Shown: positions 1 to 8,487, counted from the first letter of the stretch. The stretch: DNA of 64,000 nucleotides from Bizionia paragorgiae (GCF_900107625.1 NZ_FNQK01000006.1:62001-126000); one strand, 5' to 3'. Numbers and translations are program-made. Notes: generated by a model not told the origin, from the sequence alone.

Positions 1-810
1 TCCAATGTTTAGGGCGTTCATAGCGATTTTAAATCCTTCACCACGACCAGCTAACATGTTTTCTGCAGGAACTACTGTGTCATTAAAAAACACCTGACGT
101 GTAGAAGACGCACGAATTCCTAATTTGTGTTCTTCTTCACCTAAAGTAATTCCGTTAGGGTTATTTTTATCGTATTCTACAATAAAACCAGTAATATTTT
201 TGTCATCTTCAATACGTGCAAAAACAATCATCAAGCTACAGAAACCTGCATTTGATATCCACATTTTTTGTCCGTTGATTTTATAAGACTTTCCATCAGC
301 AGAAAGTTCTGCAGTTGTTTTTCCTGAATTCGCATCCGATCCTGCGCCGGGCTCTGTTAAACAGTACGCACCAAACCATTCTCCTGTTGCTAATTTAGGA
401 ACGTATTTTTTCTTTTGCTCTTCAGTACCATAAAGGGTAATTGGCATTGTTCCAATTCCTGTATGTGCACCAAAAGCGGTACTAAAAGAACCGGTACCAG
501 AAGATATATAATCACATGTTAATACGGTTGAAACAAAACCCATTCCTAATCCTTCATAAGCTTCAGGAACAGCAACTCCTAAAAATCCAAGTTCACCAGC
601 TTTACGCATTACCTCTTCGGTTAACGCATAATCTTTAGCTTCAAATCGTGCTCTATTTGCAATGATTTCACGATCGTTGAACTCCATTACAGCCTCCTTC
701 ATCATTGTTTGTTCTTCTGAAAAATCTTCAGGAGTAAAAACGTCTTCACATTGTGTTTCTTTTACTAAGAATTGACCTCCACGAAGGATGTCTTTTTCTA
801 AATCTGCCAT
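1..810 (-). CDS. fadE: Acyl-CoA dehydrogenase, N-terminal 270 residues (cut by left window edge)
   Basis: Catalyses the first, FAD-dependent step of fatty-acid beta-oxidation (acyl-CoA to trans-2-enoyl-CoA). The frame opens at the ATG at 810 (MADLEKDILRGGQFLVKE) and is open to base 1, so the C-terminus is missing. Visible family signatures are GFLGVAVPEAYEGLGMGF in the N-terminal helical domain and the FAD/substrate loop AYCLTEPGAGSDAN followed by KMWISNAGF. Related flavobacterial proteins are about 600 residues, so over half is probably outside the window; that length is from memory. It starts 27 bases after the thiolase stop and is the last gene seen of the marR-fadN-fadA-fadE operon, the same order as the Bacillus fadNAE operon. 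Confidence 0.93.
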   Translation of the reverse strand, partial: MADLEKDILRGGQFLVKETQCEDVFTPEDFSEEQTMMKEAVMEFNDREIIANRARFEAKDYALTEEVMRKAGELGFLGVAVPEAYEGLGMGFVSTVLTCDYISSGTGSFSTAFGAHTGIGTMPITLYGTEEQKKKYVPKLATGEWFGAYCLTEPGAGSDANSGKTTAELSADGKSYKINGQKMWISNAGFCSLMIVFARIEDDKNITGFIVEYDKNNPNGITLGEEEHKLGIRASSTRQVFFNDTVVPAENMLAGRGEGFKIAMNALNIG

Positions 811-837
811 TTTATAGTATTGTATTAAGTTCTTTGA

Positions 838-2028
838 TTAGTTTAAAAATTCGAATATTCCACATGCACCTTGACCTGTACCTACGCACATAGTTACGGC
901 ACCATATTTTCCTTGCATGTTTCGCTGACGCATTTCGTCGAATAACTGCACAGATAATTTAGAACCGGTACAACCTAGTGGGTGACCTAAGGCAATTGCC
1001 CCACCATTCACGTTAATGATATCTGGATTAAGATCTAACTCTCTAATTACAGCTAAAGACTGTGAAGCAAAAGCTTCGTTTAACTCGATTAAAGATAAAT
1101 CGTCTTGTTTTAATCCTGCTTGTTTTAAAGCCTTCGGAATTGCTTTTACTGGTCCGATACCCATAATACGGGGCTCGACACCTGCTGCTGCATAATTTAC
1201 TAAGCGCGCAATTGGTTCAAGATTTAATTCTTTTACCATGTCTTCACTCATAATCATAACAAAGGCAGCACCATCACTCATTTGTGAGGAGTTACCGGCA
1301 GTTACACTACCGTTAGCAGCAAATACTGGACGCAATTTTGCTAAAGCGTCTTTACTAGTTCCTGCACGTGGTCCTTCGTCTTTAGTTACTGTATACGATT
1401 TTGTAGCTCTTTTTCCGTTAGCATCAATATAAGTTTGTTCTACGTCAATAGGCACAATTTGATTTTGAAAACGATTTTCAGCTTGCGCTTTTAAAGCTTT
1501 CATGTGTGAGTTAAAGGCAAATTCATCTTGATCTTCTCGAGATACGTTGAATTGTTTTGCTACTGCTTCAGCAGTATTTCCCATTCCCCAATAATAATCT
1601 TCATGACCAGCTTTTACTGTATCATAATTTAATTCTGGTTTAAAACCGGTCATAGGTACAGCGCTCATGCTTTCTGCTCCTCCAGCAATAATACAATCTG
1701 CCATTCCTGCTTGGATTTTGGCAGTTGCAATTCCGATAGTTTCTATACCTGAAGCACAGAAACGATTTACGGTTACACCAGGTACATCTACACTATCTAA
1801 TCCGATTAAGGAAATAAAACGTGCCATATTTAATCCTTGTGCACCTTCAGGCATGGCGTTTCCAACGATGACATCGTCAATACGCTTTTTATCCAAATTT
1901 GGAAGTTCCTTCATCATGTACTGAATGGTTTCAGCCGCTAATTCATCGGTTCTTTTAAAACGGAACACACCTTTTGGAGCTTTACCAACTGCGGTTCTGT
2001 ATGCTTTTACTATATATGCTGTTTTCAT
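838..2028 (-). CDS. fadA: Acetyl-CoA C-acyltransferase (3-ketoacyl-CoA thiolase)
   Basis: Last step of the beta-oxidation cycle: thiolytic cleavage of 3-ketoacyl-CoA to acetyl-CoA and a shortened acyl-CoA. The 396-residue length is normal for a degradative thiolase. The nucleophile is Cys91 in VNRFCASG, the C-terminal catalytic pair is His349 in GHPLG and Cys381 in MCVGTGQG, and ALGHPLGCTGS is intact. The start MKTAYIVKAYRT at 2028 fits the usual N-terminal strand. It lies 81 bases after the 3-hydroxyacyl-CoA dehydrogenase stop and 27 bases before the acyl-CoA dehydrogenase start, so the genes are probably cotranscribed and under the MarR-type protein at the head of the operon. A biosynthetic acetoacetyl-CoA thiolase is less likely given the neighbours. 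Confidence 0.95.
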   Translation of the reverse strand: MKTAYIVKAYRTAVGKAPKGVFRFKRTDELAAETIQYMMKELPNLDKKRIDDVIVGNAMPEGAQGLNMARFISLIGLDSVDVPGVTVNRFCASGIETIGIATAKIQAGMADCIIAGGAESMSAVPMTGFKPELNYDTVKAGHEDYYWGMGNTAEAVAKQFNVSREDQDEFAFNSHMKALKAQAENRFQNQIVPIDVEQTYIDANGKRATKSYTVTKDEGPRAGTSKDALAKLRPVFAANGSVTAGNSSQMSDGAAFVMIMSEDMVKELNLEPIARLVNYAAAGVEPRIMGIGPVKAIPKALKQAGLKQDDLSLIELNEAFASQSLAVIRELDLNPDIINVNGGAIALGHPLGCTGSKLSVQLFDEMRQRNMQGKYGAVTMCVGTGQGACGIFEFLN

Positions 2029-2109
2029 TTGTTTTAGTATTTAGTTGTTAGTAATTAGTATTTAGTGATATTTTCATCCTTAGTACTAATTCCTTATTAC
2101 TATCCGCAA

Positions 2110-4518
2110 CTAGTTGCGAAGTGGTTTCCCTTTTGTTAACATGTGTTGGATTCTTTCTAAAGTCTTACGTTCTGTACATAAGCTTAAGAAGGCTTCACGC
2201 TCTAAATCCAATAAATACTGTTCTGTAACGCGCGTAGGTTCTGATAAATCACCACCTGCCATAACATAAGCAAGTTTATTTGCGATTTTCATATCGTGCT
2301 CAGAGATGTAGTTCGAATCTTGCATAGAATCTGTTCCTACTAAGAACATACCTAAGGCTTGTTTACCAAGAACTAAAATGTCATCTCTGCGAACAGGTTG
2401 TGTGTAACCTGAATCGGCCATTAATCTTGCGTGTTGCTTAGCAACTGCTATTTGGCGGTCTTTATTTACCACAACGATATCTTTTCCTTCTTGTAAAAGG
2501 TTTAAGTCGAAAGCTTCATAAGCAGAAGTTGATACTTTTGCCATCCCAATAGTTAAGAAATGCTCTTGTAAAATGTTTAATTGCACATCTCCTTTTTGGA
2601 AAAGGTCCTGCGCTCTTAAAGCCATTTCTTTAGAACCACCACCTCCAGGGATTACACCAACACCAAATTCTACTAGTCCCATATAGGTTTCTGCTGCTGC
2701 AACTACTTTATCTGCGTGTAATGAAATTTCACATCCACCACCTAAAGCCATTCCATGTGGAGCAGAGATAGTTGGTATTGCAGAATAACGCATACGCATC
2801 ATCGTGTCTTGGAAGTATTTAATAGCCATGTTAAGCTCGTCGTACTCTTGTTCTGCAGCCATCATGAAAATCATTCCGATGTTCGCTCCAACAGAGAAGT
2901 TAGGACCTTGGTTACCGACTACTAAACCGTCGAAATCTTTTTCAGCTAAGTCAATAGCTTTATTTAAACCAGCTAAAACATCACCACCAATCGTATTCAT
3001 TTTAGATTGGAATTCAACATTAAGGATTCCATCTCCTAAATCCTCAACAACAACTCCCGAGTTTTTAAAGACTTCGTTTGTTTTACGAATATTATCTAAG
3101 ATGATAAATGCATCTTGACCAGGAACTTTAGTTTGTTTTTTACTAGGAATGTCGTAGAAATAAGTAGCGCCTTCTTTTACTGTATAGAACGAGGTGTTTC
3201 CTGAAGCTATCATGTCATTAACCCAAGCAGCAGGCTCTAAACCTTCGGCTTTCATTAATTCGATACCTTTTTCAACGCCAATAGCATCCCAGATTTGGAA
3301 AGGACCATGTTCCCATCCGAAACCTGCTTTCATGGCATCGTCAATTTTATATAATTCATCTGTAATTTCCGGAATACGATTAGATACGTAAGCAAATAGG
3401 GCAGTGAAACTTTTTCTGTAAAACTCACCAGCTTTATCTTTTCCTTTAACTAATATTTTAAAACGATCTACAACTTTATCGACTGTTTTAGTCAGTTCTA
3501 AAGTAGCAAATTTCGCTTTTTTAGACGGGCGGTATTCTAAAGTGTTTAGGTCTAAAGATAGAATCTCTGAAGATCCGTCTTCTTTTCTTACTTTTTTGTA
3601 GAATCCTTGTCCTGTTTTACTACCTAGCCATTTGTTTTCCATCATAGTGTTGATGAAGTCAGGCAATTCAAACAATTCTAAACGTTCATCTTTCGGACAG
3701 TTTTCTCTAATACCGTTGGCAACGTGAACTAAAGTATCTAAACCAACAACATCTACCGTACGAAAGGTTGCCGATTTCGGACGACCAATTACTGGTCCTG
3801 ATAATTTATCAACTTCCTCGATAGTTAAATCTAAATCTTTAACGGCGTGGAATAAACTTTGTATGCTGAAAATACCAATTCTGTTTCCAATAAATGCTGG
3901 TGTATCTTTAGCCACAACAGACGTTTTCCCTAAGAATTTTTCACCATATTCATTTAAGAAATCTAATACAGCTTTATCTGTTTTAGGTCCAGGGATGATT
4001 TCAAATAATTTTAAGTAACGCGCGGGATTAAAGAAGTGCGTTCCACAGAAATGTTTCTGGAAATCTTCACTACGTCCTTCGCTCATAAACTTAATAGGGA
4101 TTCCCGATGTATTTGAAGTAATTAGTGTACCAGGAGTTCTGTATTTTTCTAATTTTTCGAATACCTGTTGTTTGATGTCTAATCTTTCAACAACAACTTC
4201 CATTATCCAATCTACATCGGCAACCTTAGCGATATCATCTTCTAAGTTACCAGTAGTAATTCTGCTTGCAAATTTTTGATTGTATATAGGAGAGGGTTTC
4301 GATTTTAATGAGGCTGTTAAGGCATCATTTACCAATCTGTTTCTTACAACTTTGTCTTCTAAAGTTAATCCTTTTGCTTTTTCTTTATCGGTTAATTCTC
4401 TTGGTACAATGTCTAATAATAGTACATCTACACCAATATTGGCAAAATGACAAGCGATACCGCTTCCCATAATTCCGGAACCAATAATAGCTATTTTTTT
4501 AATTCTACGTTTGCTCAT
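2110..4518 (-). CDS. fadN: Bifunctional 3-hydroxyacyl-CoA dehydrogenase / enoyl-CoA hydratase, FadN type
   Basis: Carries out the two middle steps of beta-oxidation. At 802 residues it has the order seen in Bacillus FadN and opposite to E. coli FadB: an N-terminal NAD-binding dehydrogenase domain (IAIIGSGIMGSGIACHF near residue 10; HFFNPARYLKLFEIIPGP near 165) followed by a crotonase-like hydratase domain (oxyanion-hole region near SAPHGMALGGGCEIS, then VEFGVGVIPGGGGSKEM). The start codon is 5 bases after the MarR stop, so the two are translationally close. Function is firm by family; the chain-length preference cannot be read from sequence. Confidence 0.94.
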   Translation of the reverse strand: MSKRRIKKIAIIGSGIMGSGIACHFANIGVDVLLLDIVPRELTDKEKAKGLTLEDKVVRNRLVNDALTASLKSKPSPIYNQKFASRITTGNLEDDIAKVADVDWIMEVVVERLDIKQQVFEKLEKYRTPGTLITSNTSGIPIKFMSEGRSEDFQKHFCGTHFFNPARYLKLFEIIPGPKTDKAVLDFLNEYGEKFLGKTSVVAKDTPAFIGNRIGIFSIQSLFHAVKDLDLTIEEVDKLSGPVIGRPKSATFRTVDVVGLDTLVHVANGIRENCPKDERLELFELPDFINTMMENKWLGSKTGQGFYKKVRKEDGSSEILSLDLNTLEYRPSKKAKFATLELTKTVDKVVDRFKILVKGKDKAGEFYRKSFTALFAYVSNRIPEITDELYKIDDAMKAGFGWEHGPFQIWDAIGVEKGIELMKAEGLEPAAWVNDMIASGNTSFYTVKEGATYFYDIPSKKQTKVPGQDAFIILDNIRKTNEVFKNSGVVVEDLGDGILNVEFQSKMNTIGGDVLAGLNKAIDLAEKDFDGLVVGNQGPNFSVGANIGMIFMMAAEQEYDELNMAIKYFQDTMMRMRYSAIPTISAPHGMALGGGCEISLHADKVVAAAETYMGLVEFGVGVIPGGGGSKEMALRAQDLFQKGDVQLNILQEHFLTIGMAKVSTSAYEAFDLNLLQEGKDIVVVNKDRQIAVAKQHARLMADSGYTQPVRRDDILVLGKQALGMFLVGTDSMQDSNYISEHDMKIANKLAYVMAGGDLSEPTRVTEQYLLDLEREAFLSLCTERKTLERIQHMLTKGKPLRN

Positions 4519-4523
4519 GTTAT

Positions 4524-4973
4524 TTATGATGTTAGCTTTTGATTGTAAATTTTTTTATTTGAAATCAATTCTGTAATTGTTTCGGTAACTTCTTGAAAGT
4601 GTTGCAACTTTTCTTCTGAGATATGCTTTTTAATGGTATTATTAAATGTTAATACACGATCTCGAGAAAACTCTCGCTTTTCCTTTCCGAATTCGGTGAG
4701 ATAAATTAAAACACCACGTCCGTCTTCAGGATTAGGTTTACGCTCAATTAATCCTAGTTCTTCCATTTTTTTTAAGATACGAGATAAACTCGTTGCTTCC
4801 ATACCCATTATAGGGCCCAGTGAAGTAGATGGGGTGCCTTTTTCCGGATCTATACTTAATAATGTAAATCCAGTAGCCATTGTAGTATCAAACTTAGCAG
4901 CTTCTTCATTATACATTTTATTGACAGCCAGCCAAGTGGTACGTAATAAATAGTCAATGGTTTTTTCTCTCAT
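4524..4973 (-). CDS. MarR-family transcriptional regulator, likely regulator of the beta-oxidation operon
   Basis: A 149-residue winged-helix repressor-type protein. The MarR core is visible: GPIMGMEATSLSRILKKMEE is the recognition-helix region and IERKPNPEDGRGVLIYLTEFG the wing. It is first in the operon ahead of the dehydrogenase/hydratase, thiolase and acyl-CoA dehydrogenase genes, so autoregulation together with control of fatty-acid degradation is a reasonable inference; the ligand (acyl-CoA or other) is unknown. A -7 box and a short palindrome lie 29-60 bases upstream (5002-5033) and could be its own promoter/operator. Confidence 0.9.
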   Translation of the reverse strand: MREKTIDYLLRTTWLAVNKMYNEEAAKFDTTMATGFTLLSIDPEKGTPSTSLGPIMGMEATSLSRILKKMEELGLIERKPNPEDGRGVLIYLTEFGKEKREFSRDRVLTFNNTIKKHISEEKLQHFQEVTETITELISNKKIYNQKLTS

Positions 4974-5001
4974 TCTTTTGTCTTCGTAATTCTATGAATA
5001 C

Positions 5002-5009
5002 CAAAGATA
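5002..5009 (-). promoter_or_regulatory. Bacteroidota-type -7 box for the marR-fad operon
   Basis: Read on the minus strand the eight bases are TATCTTTG, an exact TAnnTTTG match, 28 bases upstream of the MarR start codon. No TTG lies at the expected -33 distance; instead the palindrome TATGC-AC-GCATA occupies 5022-5033. Confidence 0.55.
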
Positions 5010-5021
5010 AGAAAAAAATAC

Positions 5022-5033
5022 TATGCACGCATA
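5022..5033. promoter_or_regulatory. Candidate MarR operator palindrome
   Basis: Perfect inverted repeat TATGC, 2-base spacer, GCATA. It sits 12 bases upstream of the -7 box of the marR-fad operon, where a -33 element would be. Position and symmetry suit an autorepressor site; no binding evidence is available. Confidence 0.35.
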
Positions 5034-5063
5034 ATAAATTATGGAAAATTATTATGAAATTCC

Positions 5064-5097
5064 AAAAAAAAACTCCTTAATAAATTTAAGGAGTTTT
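5064..5097 (-). terminator. Terminator of the acyl-CoA synthetase gene
   Basis: On the minus strand an 8-bp stem (ACTCCTTA at 5072-5079 with TAAGGAGT at 5087-5094) is followed by a run of T. It starts within about 5 bases of the stop codon of the gene ending at 5102. Confidence 0.8.
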
Positions 5098-5101
5098 TAG
5101 T

Positions 5102-6871
5102 TTACGGTCTATATATTTTTTCGATAAGGTCTTTGTAAATTTCTTTAATAACCTTACGCTTCATTTTCATAGTAGGGGTGAGGTGTCCTCCTTCAATCGT
5201 CCATAAGTCCGGAGTTATTTCAAACTTTTTAATTTGTTCCCAATGACCAAATTTTTCGTTGACTTCATCTATTTCTTCTTGAATACGGTCTCTAAGTATT
5301 TGGTTAGAAGTAATCTCCTCTTTGTTTTTAAAGGTAAGTTTACGTCTTTTTGCCCATTCTTCGACAAATTCATAATTAACTTGAATAAGAGCCGCTGGCA
5401 TTTTCTCGCCTTCTCCAATAACCATGATCTGTTCTATAAATCGAGATTGTTTGAATTTGTTTTCTAATAGAGCAGGGGCTACATATTTACCACCAGATGT
5501 TTTAAACATCTCTTTTTTCCTATCCGTGATTTTTAAGAAGCCATCACTATCTATTTCACCAATATCTCCAGTATGGAAATACCCATCTTTAAGGACTTCG
5601 GCTGTTTTTTCTTCATCTTTGTAGTAGCCAATCATTACGTTAGGCCCTTTAACTAAAATTTCACCATCACTAGCTATTTTAATTTCAATATTATCAATAG
5701 CTTTTCCTACCGTTCCTACTCTAAAACCACCATCCCTCATATCATTCACAGAAATTACTGGAGATGTTTCTGTAAGTCCGTAGCCTTCCATAATAGGTAA
5801 TTCTGCCGCAGCAAAAACGCGGGTAAGTCTAGGTTGTAAAGCGGCACTACCAGAAACCATAAGGTCTAATTTTCCGCCAAGACCTTCTTTCCATTTACTA
5901 AAAATAAGTTTTCGAGCAAGTTTTAATTGGGTTTCGTACCACCACCCATTAGCACCATAGGGTTCATATTTTAAACCTAAGTCTACAGCCCAAAAGAAAA
6001 GTGCTTTTTTAATACCAGAAAGGTCAGCACCTTTAGCAACTATTTTATCAAAAACTTTTTCATATAAGCGTGGTACAGCGGTCATAACATGTGGTTGAAC
6101 CTCTTTTAAATTGTCGCTCATTTTTTCAATGGACTCTGCAAAATAAATTTCTACACCACAATATTGGTATAAATATAGAATCATGCGCTCAAAAACGTGA
6201 CAAACTGGTAGAAAACTTAATGACTTAGATTGTCCGTAATCGAAAGGTACGCGCTTTTCACTATTAAGTACATTCGATACGATATTTTTGTGGGATAGCA
6301 TTACTCCCTTTGGTTTACCTGTGGTTCCAGAGGTGTAAATTAAGGTTGCAAGATCGTTTTCATTTACCGCTTCTTTTCTCGCTTCTACTTCGTTTTGGTT
6401 ACTAGTATCTTCTCCTAGTTTTAAGATATCATTCCAACTCTTTTCATTGGCTACATCATCAAAAGTGTAGACTCCTTTTAGTTTCGTGTTAGCTTTAATC
6501 TGGTTTAGTTTTTCTAAAATACTCTCGTCTGAAACAAAACAATAGGTCGCTTCAGAGTGATTTAAGATGTATTCGTAGTCTTCCTTTGATATCGTTGGGT
6601 ATATGGGTACGTTTTGTGCTCCAGTTTGGAGTATACCAATATCCATGATGTTCCATTCTGTTCTGTTGGTCGTAGAAATAACAGCAATTTTATCATTAGG
6701 CTGTACACCTAAGCGAAGTAAACCGCGGCTTATAGCATTTGCTTTATCAATATATTCTTTTGTAGATGTTTTAATCCATTCACCATTAACTTTAGAGACT
6801 AAAGCAGCGTCTAAATTATAGGTCTCCAATTGATAGTATGGAAAATCAAAAAGTTTTGTGATTTCTTGCAT
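5102..6871 (-). CDS. Long-chain fatty-acid--CoA ligase (AMP-forming)
   Basis: Activates free fatty acids with ATP and CoA, feeding the adjacent beta-oxidation operon. The 589-residue protein has the AMP-binding A3 motif TLIYTSGTTGKPKGVM around residues 177-191, the EGYGLTETSPVIS motif, and the C-terminal YFHTGDIGEIDSDGFLKITDRKKE hinge with GGKYVAP. The sequence class is that of the FAA1/FadD15-like long-chain synthetases with an extended C-terminus (HWEQIKKFEI, LTPTMKMKRKVI). It is a separate unit from the marR operon, separated by a terminator and the MarR promoter, but shares the direction. Start MQEITKLFDFPYY is the usual start of this family in flavobacteria. Confidence 0.93.
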   Translation of the reverse strand: MQEITKLFDFPYYQLETYNLDAALVSKVNGEWIKTSTKEYIDKANAISRGLLRLGVQPNDKIAVISTTNRTEWNIMDIGILQTGAQNVPIYPTISKEDYEYILNHSEATYCFVSDESILEKLNQIKANTKLKGVYTFDDVANEKSWNDILKLGEDTSNQNEVEARKEAVNENDLATLIYTSGTTGKPKGVMLSHKNIVSNVLNSEKRVPFDYGQSKSLSFLPVCHVFERMILYLYQYCGVEIYFAESIEKMSDNLKEVQPHVMTAVPRLYEKVFDKIVAKGADLSGIKKALFFWAVDLGLKYEPYGANGWWYETQLKLARKLIFSKWKEGLGGKLDLMVSGSAALQPRLTRVFAAAELPIMEGYGLTETSPVISVNDMRDGGFRVGTVGKAIDNIEIKIASDGEILVKGPNVMIGYYKDEEKTAEVLKDGYFHTGDIGEIDSDGFLKITDRKKEMFKTSGGKYVAPALLENKFKQSRFIEQIMVIGEGEKMPAALIQVNYEFVEEWAKRRKLTFKNKEEITSNQILRDRIQEEIDEVNEKFGHWEQIKKFEITPDLWTIEGGHLTPTMKMKRKVIKEIYKDLIEKIYRP

Positions 6872-7149
6872 AGGGATAATTTGTATTGTCGACTTGCAAA
6901 TTAAGAAAAGGAATGGTTATTTTAAAATTAGATTGACAAAAACATTTATAATTACTTTTATGGTGTTTTATATTTTGTTAGTTATTGTTATTCAGGGCGT
7001 TGTGTGCTTATTTGAGTTTTTGTAATAGGTTGTATTATTCTTATTTGTGAGGAATTGTAATCATCTTGAATTAAAAAATTATTAAATTATAGCTAGAAAG
7101 CGCCAAGACCTTGTTAAATCTGTGGTCGTATTAAAAAACACATTGCAAA

Positions 7150-7278
7150 TTATTGGTATTCTTTAATTTTAGTTGAAATATTAGTATTTGTTCTTGCTTT
7201 TTGTTGTTCCGGTTGCACTAGTTCAATACCTTCAAATTCTAATAGGGATAAAATGGTTTCGGATGTTAAACTTTTCAT
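7150..7278 (-). CDS. Doubtful small ORF, 42 residues, unknown
   Basis: The frame starts at the ATG at 7278 (MKSLTSETILSLLEFEG) and ends at the TAA at 7150. Composition is protein-like (IELVQPEQQKAR in the middle, lysine/threonine-rich end) and not low complexity. No promoter box of the Bacteroidota type or Shine-Dalgarno site precedes it, and its start codon overlaps a palindrome. I do not recognise it; it may be a real small protein, a remnant or chance. Confidence 0.2.
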   Translation of the reverse strand: MKSLTSETILSLLEFEGIELVQPEQQKARTNTNISTKIKEYQ

Positions 7279-7293
7279 TAAACCCTGGTTTAA
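7278..7293. promoter_or_regulatory. 16-bp palindrome, candidate operator of the membrane-protein pair
   Basis: Perfect inverted repeat TTAAACC, CT, GGTTTAA. It ends 14 bases before the plus-strand -7 box at 7308, covering the -33 region, which itself lacks a TTG. That is the arrangement expected of a regulated promoter; the binding protein is unknown. Confidence 0.35.
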
Positions 7294-7307
7294 GGGTAGA
7301 TAAATAG

Positions 7308-7315
7308 TAATTTTG
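7308..7315 (+). promoter_or_regulatory. -7 box of the membrane-protein pair
   Basis: TAATTTTG is an exact TAnnTTTG match 63 bases upstream of the ATG at 7379. It overlaps the alternative TTG start at 7313, which argues against that start because transcription would begin downstream of it. Confidence 0.5.
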
Positions 7316-7378
7316 CATGCTTATTTGCTATTGAAACACTATTGCTTAATACTAAACTCTAGGCTTTCAGCCTTTTTA

Positions 7379-7936
7379 ATGACTAATAAACGAGTAAAAC
7401 AAGTTACTTTTATCCTCATATTACTAATCCACTTTAGTTATGTTGGGGTGCTACTTTATAGCTATTTAGAAAACCCCTTCATAATAGTAGGGCTTATACT
7501 AATTCTTTTAATGTTAGTTGTAACCTATATAAAGAAGCCGGTACGGCCACAGCATAATAGTTTAGACGAAATTCACAGTATTTTTTTCGTGTTTATAGGG
7601 GCGTTTTCTACTTACGTATTGCATACCTCTACAGCTTTAAGTGCGGTGCTTGCGGCTAGCATGGTAGGTTTAGTTGTTTCTTTTGTTCCTAATATTTTTA
7701 AAAATAATATCACATTACAGTCTATGCCTGCCGCAGTGTATTGTGGTACTTTTGTGGGAATGACAAGTGCTGTGGTGGCGTCTGGATATTTATTTATTTT
7801 CTTAGCGAGTTGTATAACAGGTCTTTTGTTGGTGAGTGCTAGTGGTGTCTTTCATAATATGGGAGGTAAGCTGGGCACTTTAGCTTTTGGAGGTGTATTG
7901 TTAACTTTTGTCATCACTTTAATAGTAGGCTCATGA
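7379..7936 (+). CDS. Small multi-pass membrane protein, unknown (first of a paralogous pair)
   Basis: 185 residues from the ATG at 7379 (MTNKRVKQVTF). An in-frame TTG at 7313 would add 22 residues but lies inside the -7 box. I count five or six hydrophobic segments: two near the N-terminus, then a core running from HSIFFVFIGAFSTYVLHTS to LLTFVITLIVGS. The core carries YCGTFVGMTSAVVASGY and SASGVFHNMGGKLGTLAFG, both of which recur in altered form in the next gene, so the two proteins are homologous. Its stop overlaps the next start by 4 bases (ATGA), implying translational coupling and joint function. No catalytic motif is visible. It could be a transporter or channel, but I cannot support a specific call. 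Confidence 0.7.
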   Translation: MTNKRVKQVTFILILLIHFSYVGVLLYSYLENPFIIVGLILILLMLVVTYIKKPVRPQHNSLDEIHSIFFVFIGAFSTYVLHTSTALSAVLAASMVGLVVSFVPNIFKNNITLQSMPAAVYCGTFVGMTSAVVASGYLFIFLASCITGLLLVSASGVFHNMGGKLGTLAFGGVLLTFVITLIVGS

Positions 7937-8379
7937 ATTTTGAAACCATAGTTTTATGTAGTGTTGGAGCTCTTTCGGTTATAGCGACCTTTGTTTTGCA
8001 TACTAAATACAATCAGAGTGCGGTTCGAGCTTCATCTCTTATCGGCCTCTCGTCTGGTATTACAGTGCTTCTTTTTCAAAGTTTTTTCTCTGAGTACCTT
8101 TTTGAACATATACCACTAGTTGCTTTTGGAGCGTCGTTTATTGGAATGGTGTCCTCTTCGGTAGTCTCGAATTATGTTTTATTAGGTGCTGCAGGAGGGT
8201 TATTTGCTGTTTTGTTTTTATCAGCAAATTCTGTGTTTAACGGTTTTGGTGGTGGTTTAGGTGTTGCGGCCTGTATTTCGTTATTGGTTGCTTTAGCTCT
8301 TTCTGTAATCCTAAGGAAAGAACGTATACAAGGTATTCTAGTAAGGTTAAAGAGTAGGGGGTCTAAAACAGAGAACTAG
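7933..8379 (+). CDS. Small multi-pass membrane protein, unknown (second of a paralogous pair)
   Basis: 148 residues, almost entirely hydrophobic, with about five membrane segments and a basic cytoplasmic-type tail (RKERIQGILVRLKSRGSK). It aligns by eye with the C-terminal 130 residues of the preceding protein: GALSVIATFVLHTKYNQSA matches GAFSTYVLHTSTALSA, ASFIGMVSSSVVSNYV matches GTFVGMTSAVVASGYL, and SANSVFNGFGGGLGVAA matches SASGVFHNMGGKLGTLA. The glycine-rich GGxLG motif after SAxxVF is the best conserved feature of both. The genes overlap by 4 bases. Function unknown; a heteromeric membrane complex is the simplest inference. Confidence 0.7.
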   Translation: MNFETIVLCSVGALSVIATFVLHTKYNQSAVRASSLIGLSSGITVLLFQSFFSEYLFEHIPLVAFGASFIGMVSSSVVSNYVLLGAAGGLFAVLFLSANSVFNGFGGGLGVAACISLLVALALSVILRKERIQGILVRLKSRGSKTEN

Positions 8380-8402
8380 CCGATCTTTAAAAGTAAGGTA
8401 AA

Positions 8403-8434
8403 AAAAAAGAGCTATATAGATATATAGCCCTTTT
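8403..8434. terminator. Probable bidirectional terminator between convergent genes
   Basis: Stem GCTATATA (8411-8418) with TATATAGC (8421-8428) and flanking A/T pairs, with T4 on the right (plus strand) and A8 on the left (minus strand). It follows the second membrane-protein gene by about 25 bases. Confidence 0.6.
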
Positions 8435-8487
8435 ACTAATAGATTGATAACAAAACGTTATGTGGTATTAAGTAAATTTAATTATAG

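Larger units (their letters stand above)
6872..7378. other. Intergenic stretch with one candidate promoter, one palindrome and one doubtful small ORF
   Basis: About 500 bases lie between the acyl-CoA synthetase start and the first likely start codon of the membrane-protein pair. I see a TAnnTTTG box at 7308-7315, a 16-bp palindrome at 7278-7293 and a 42-codon minus-strand frame at 7150-7278. The part 6905-7149 is AT-rich and shows nothing I can name. Confidence 0.5.
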
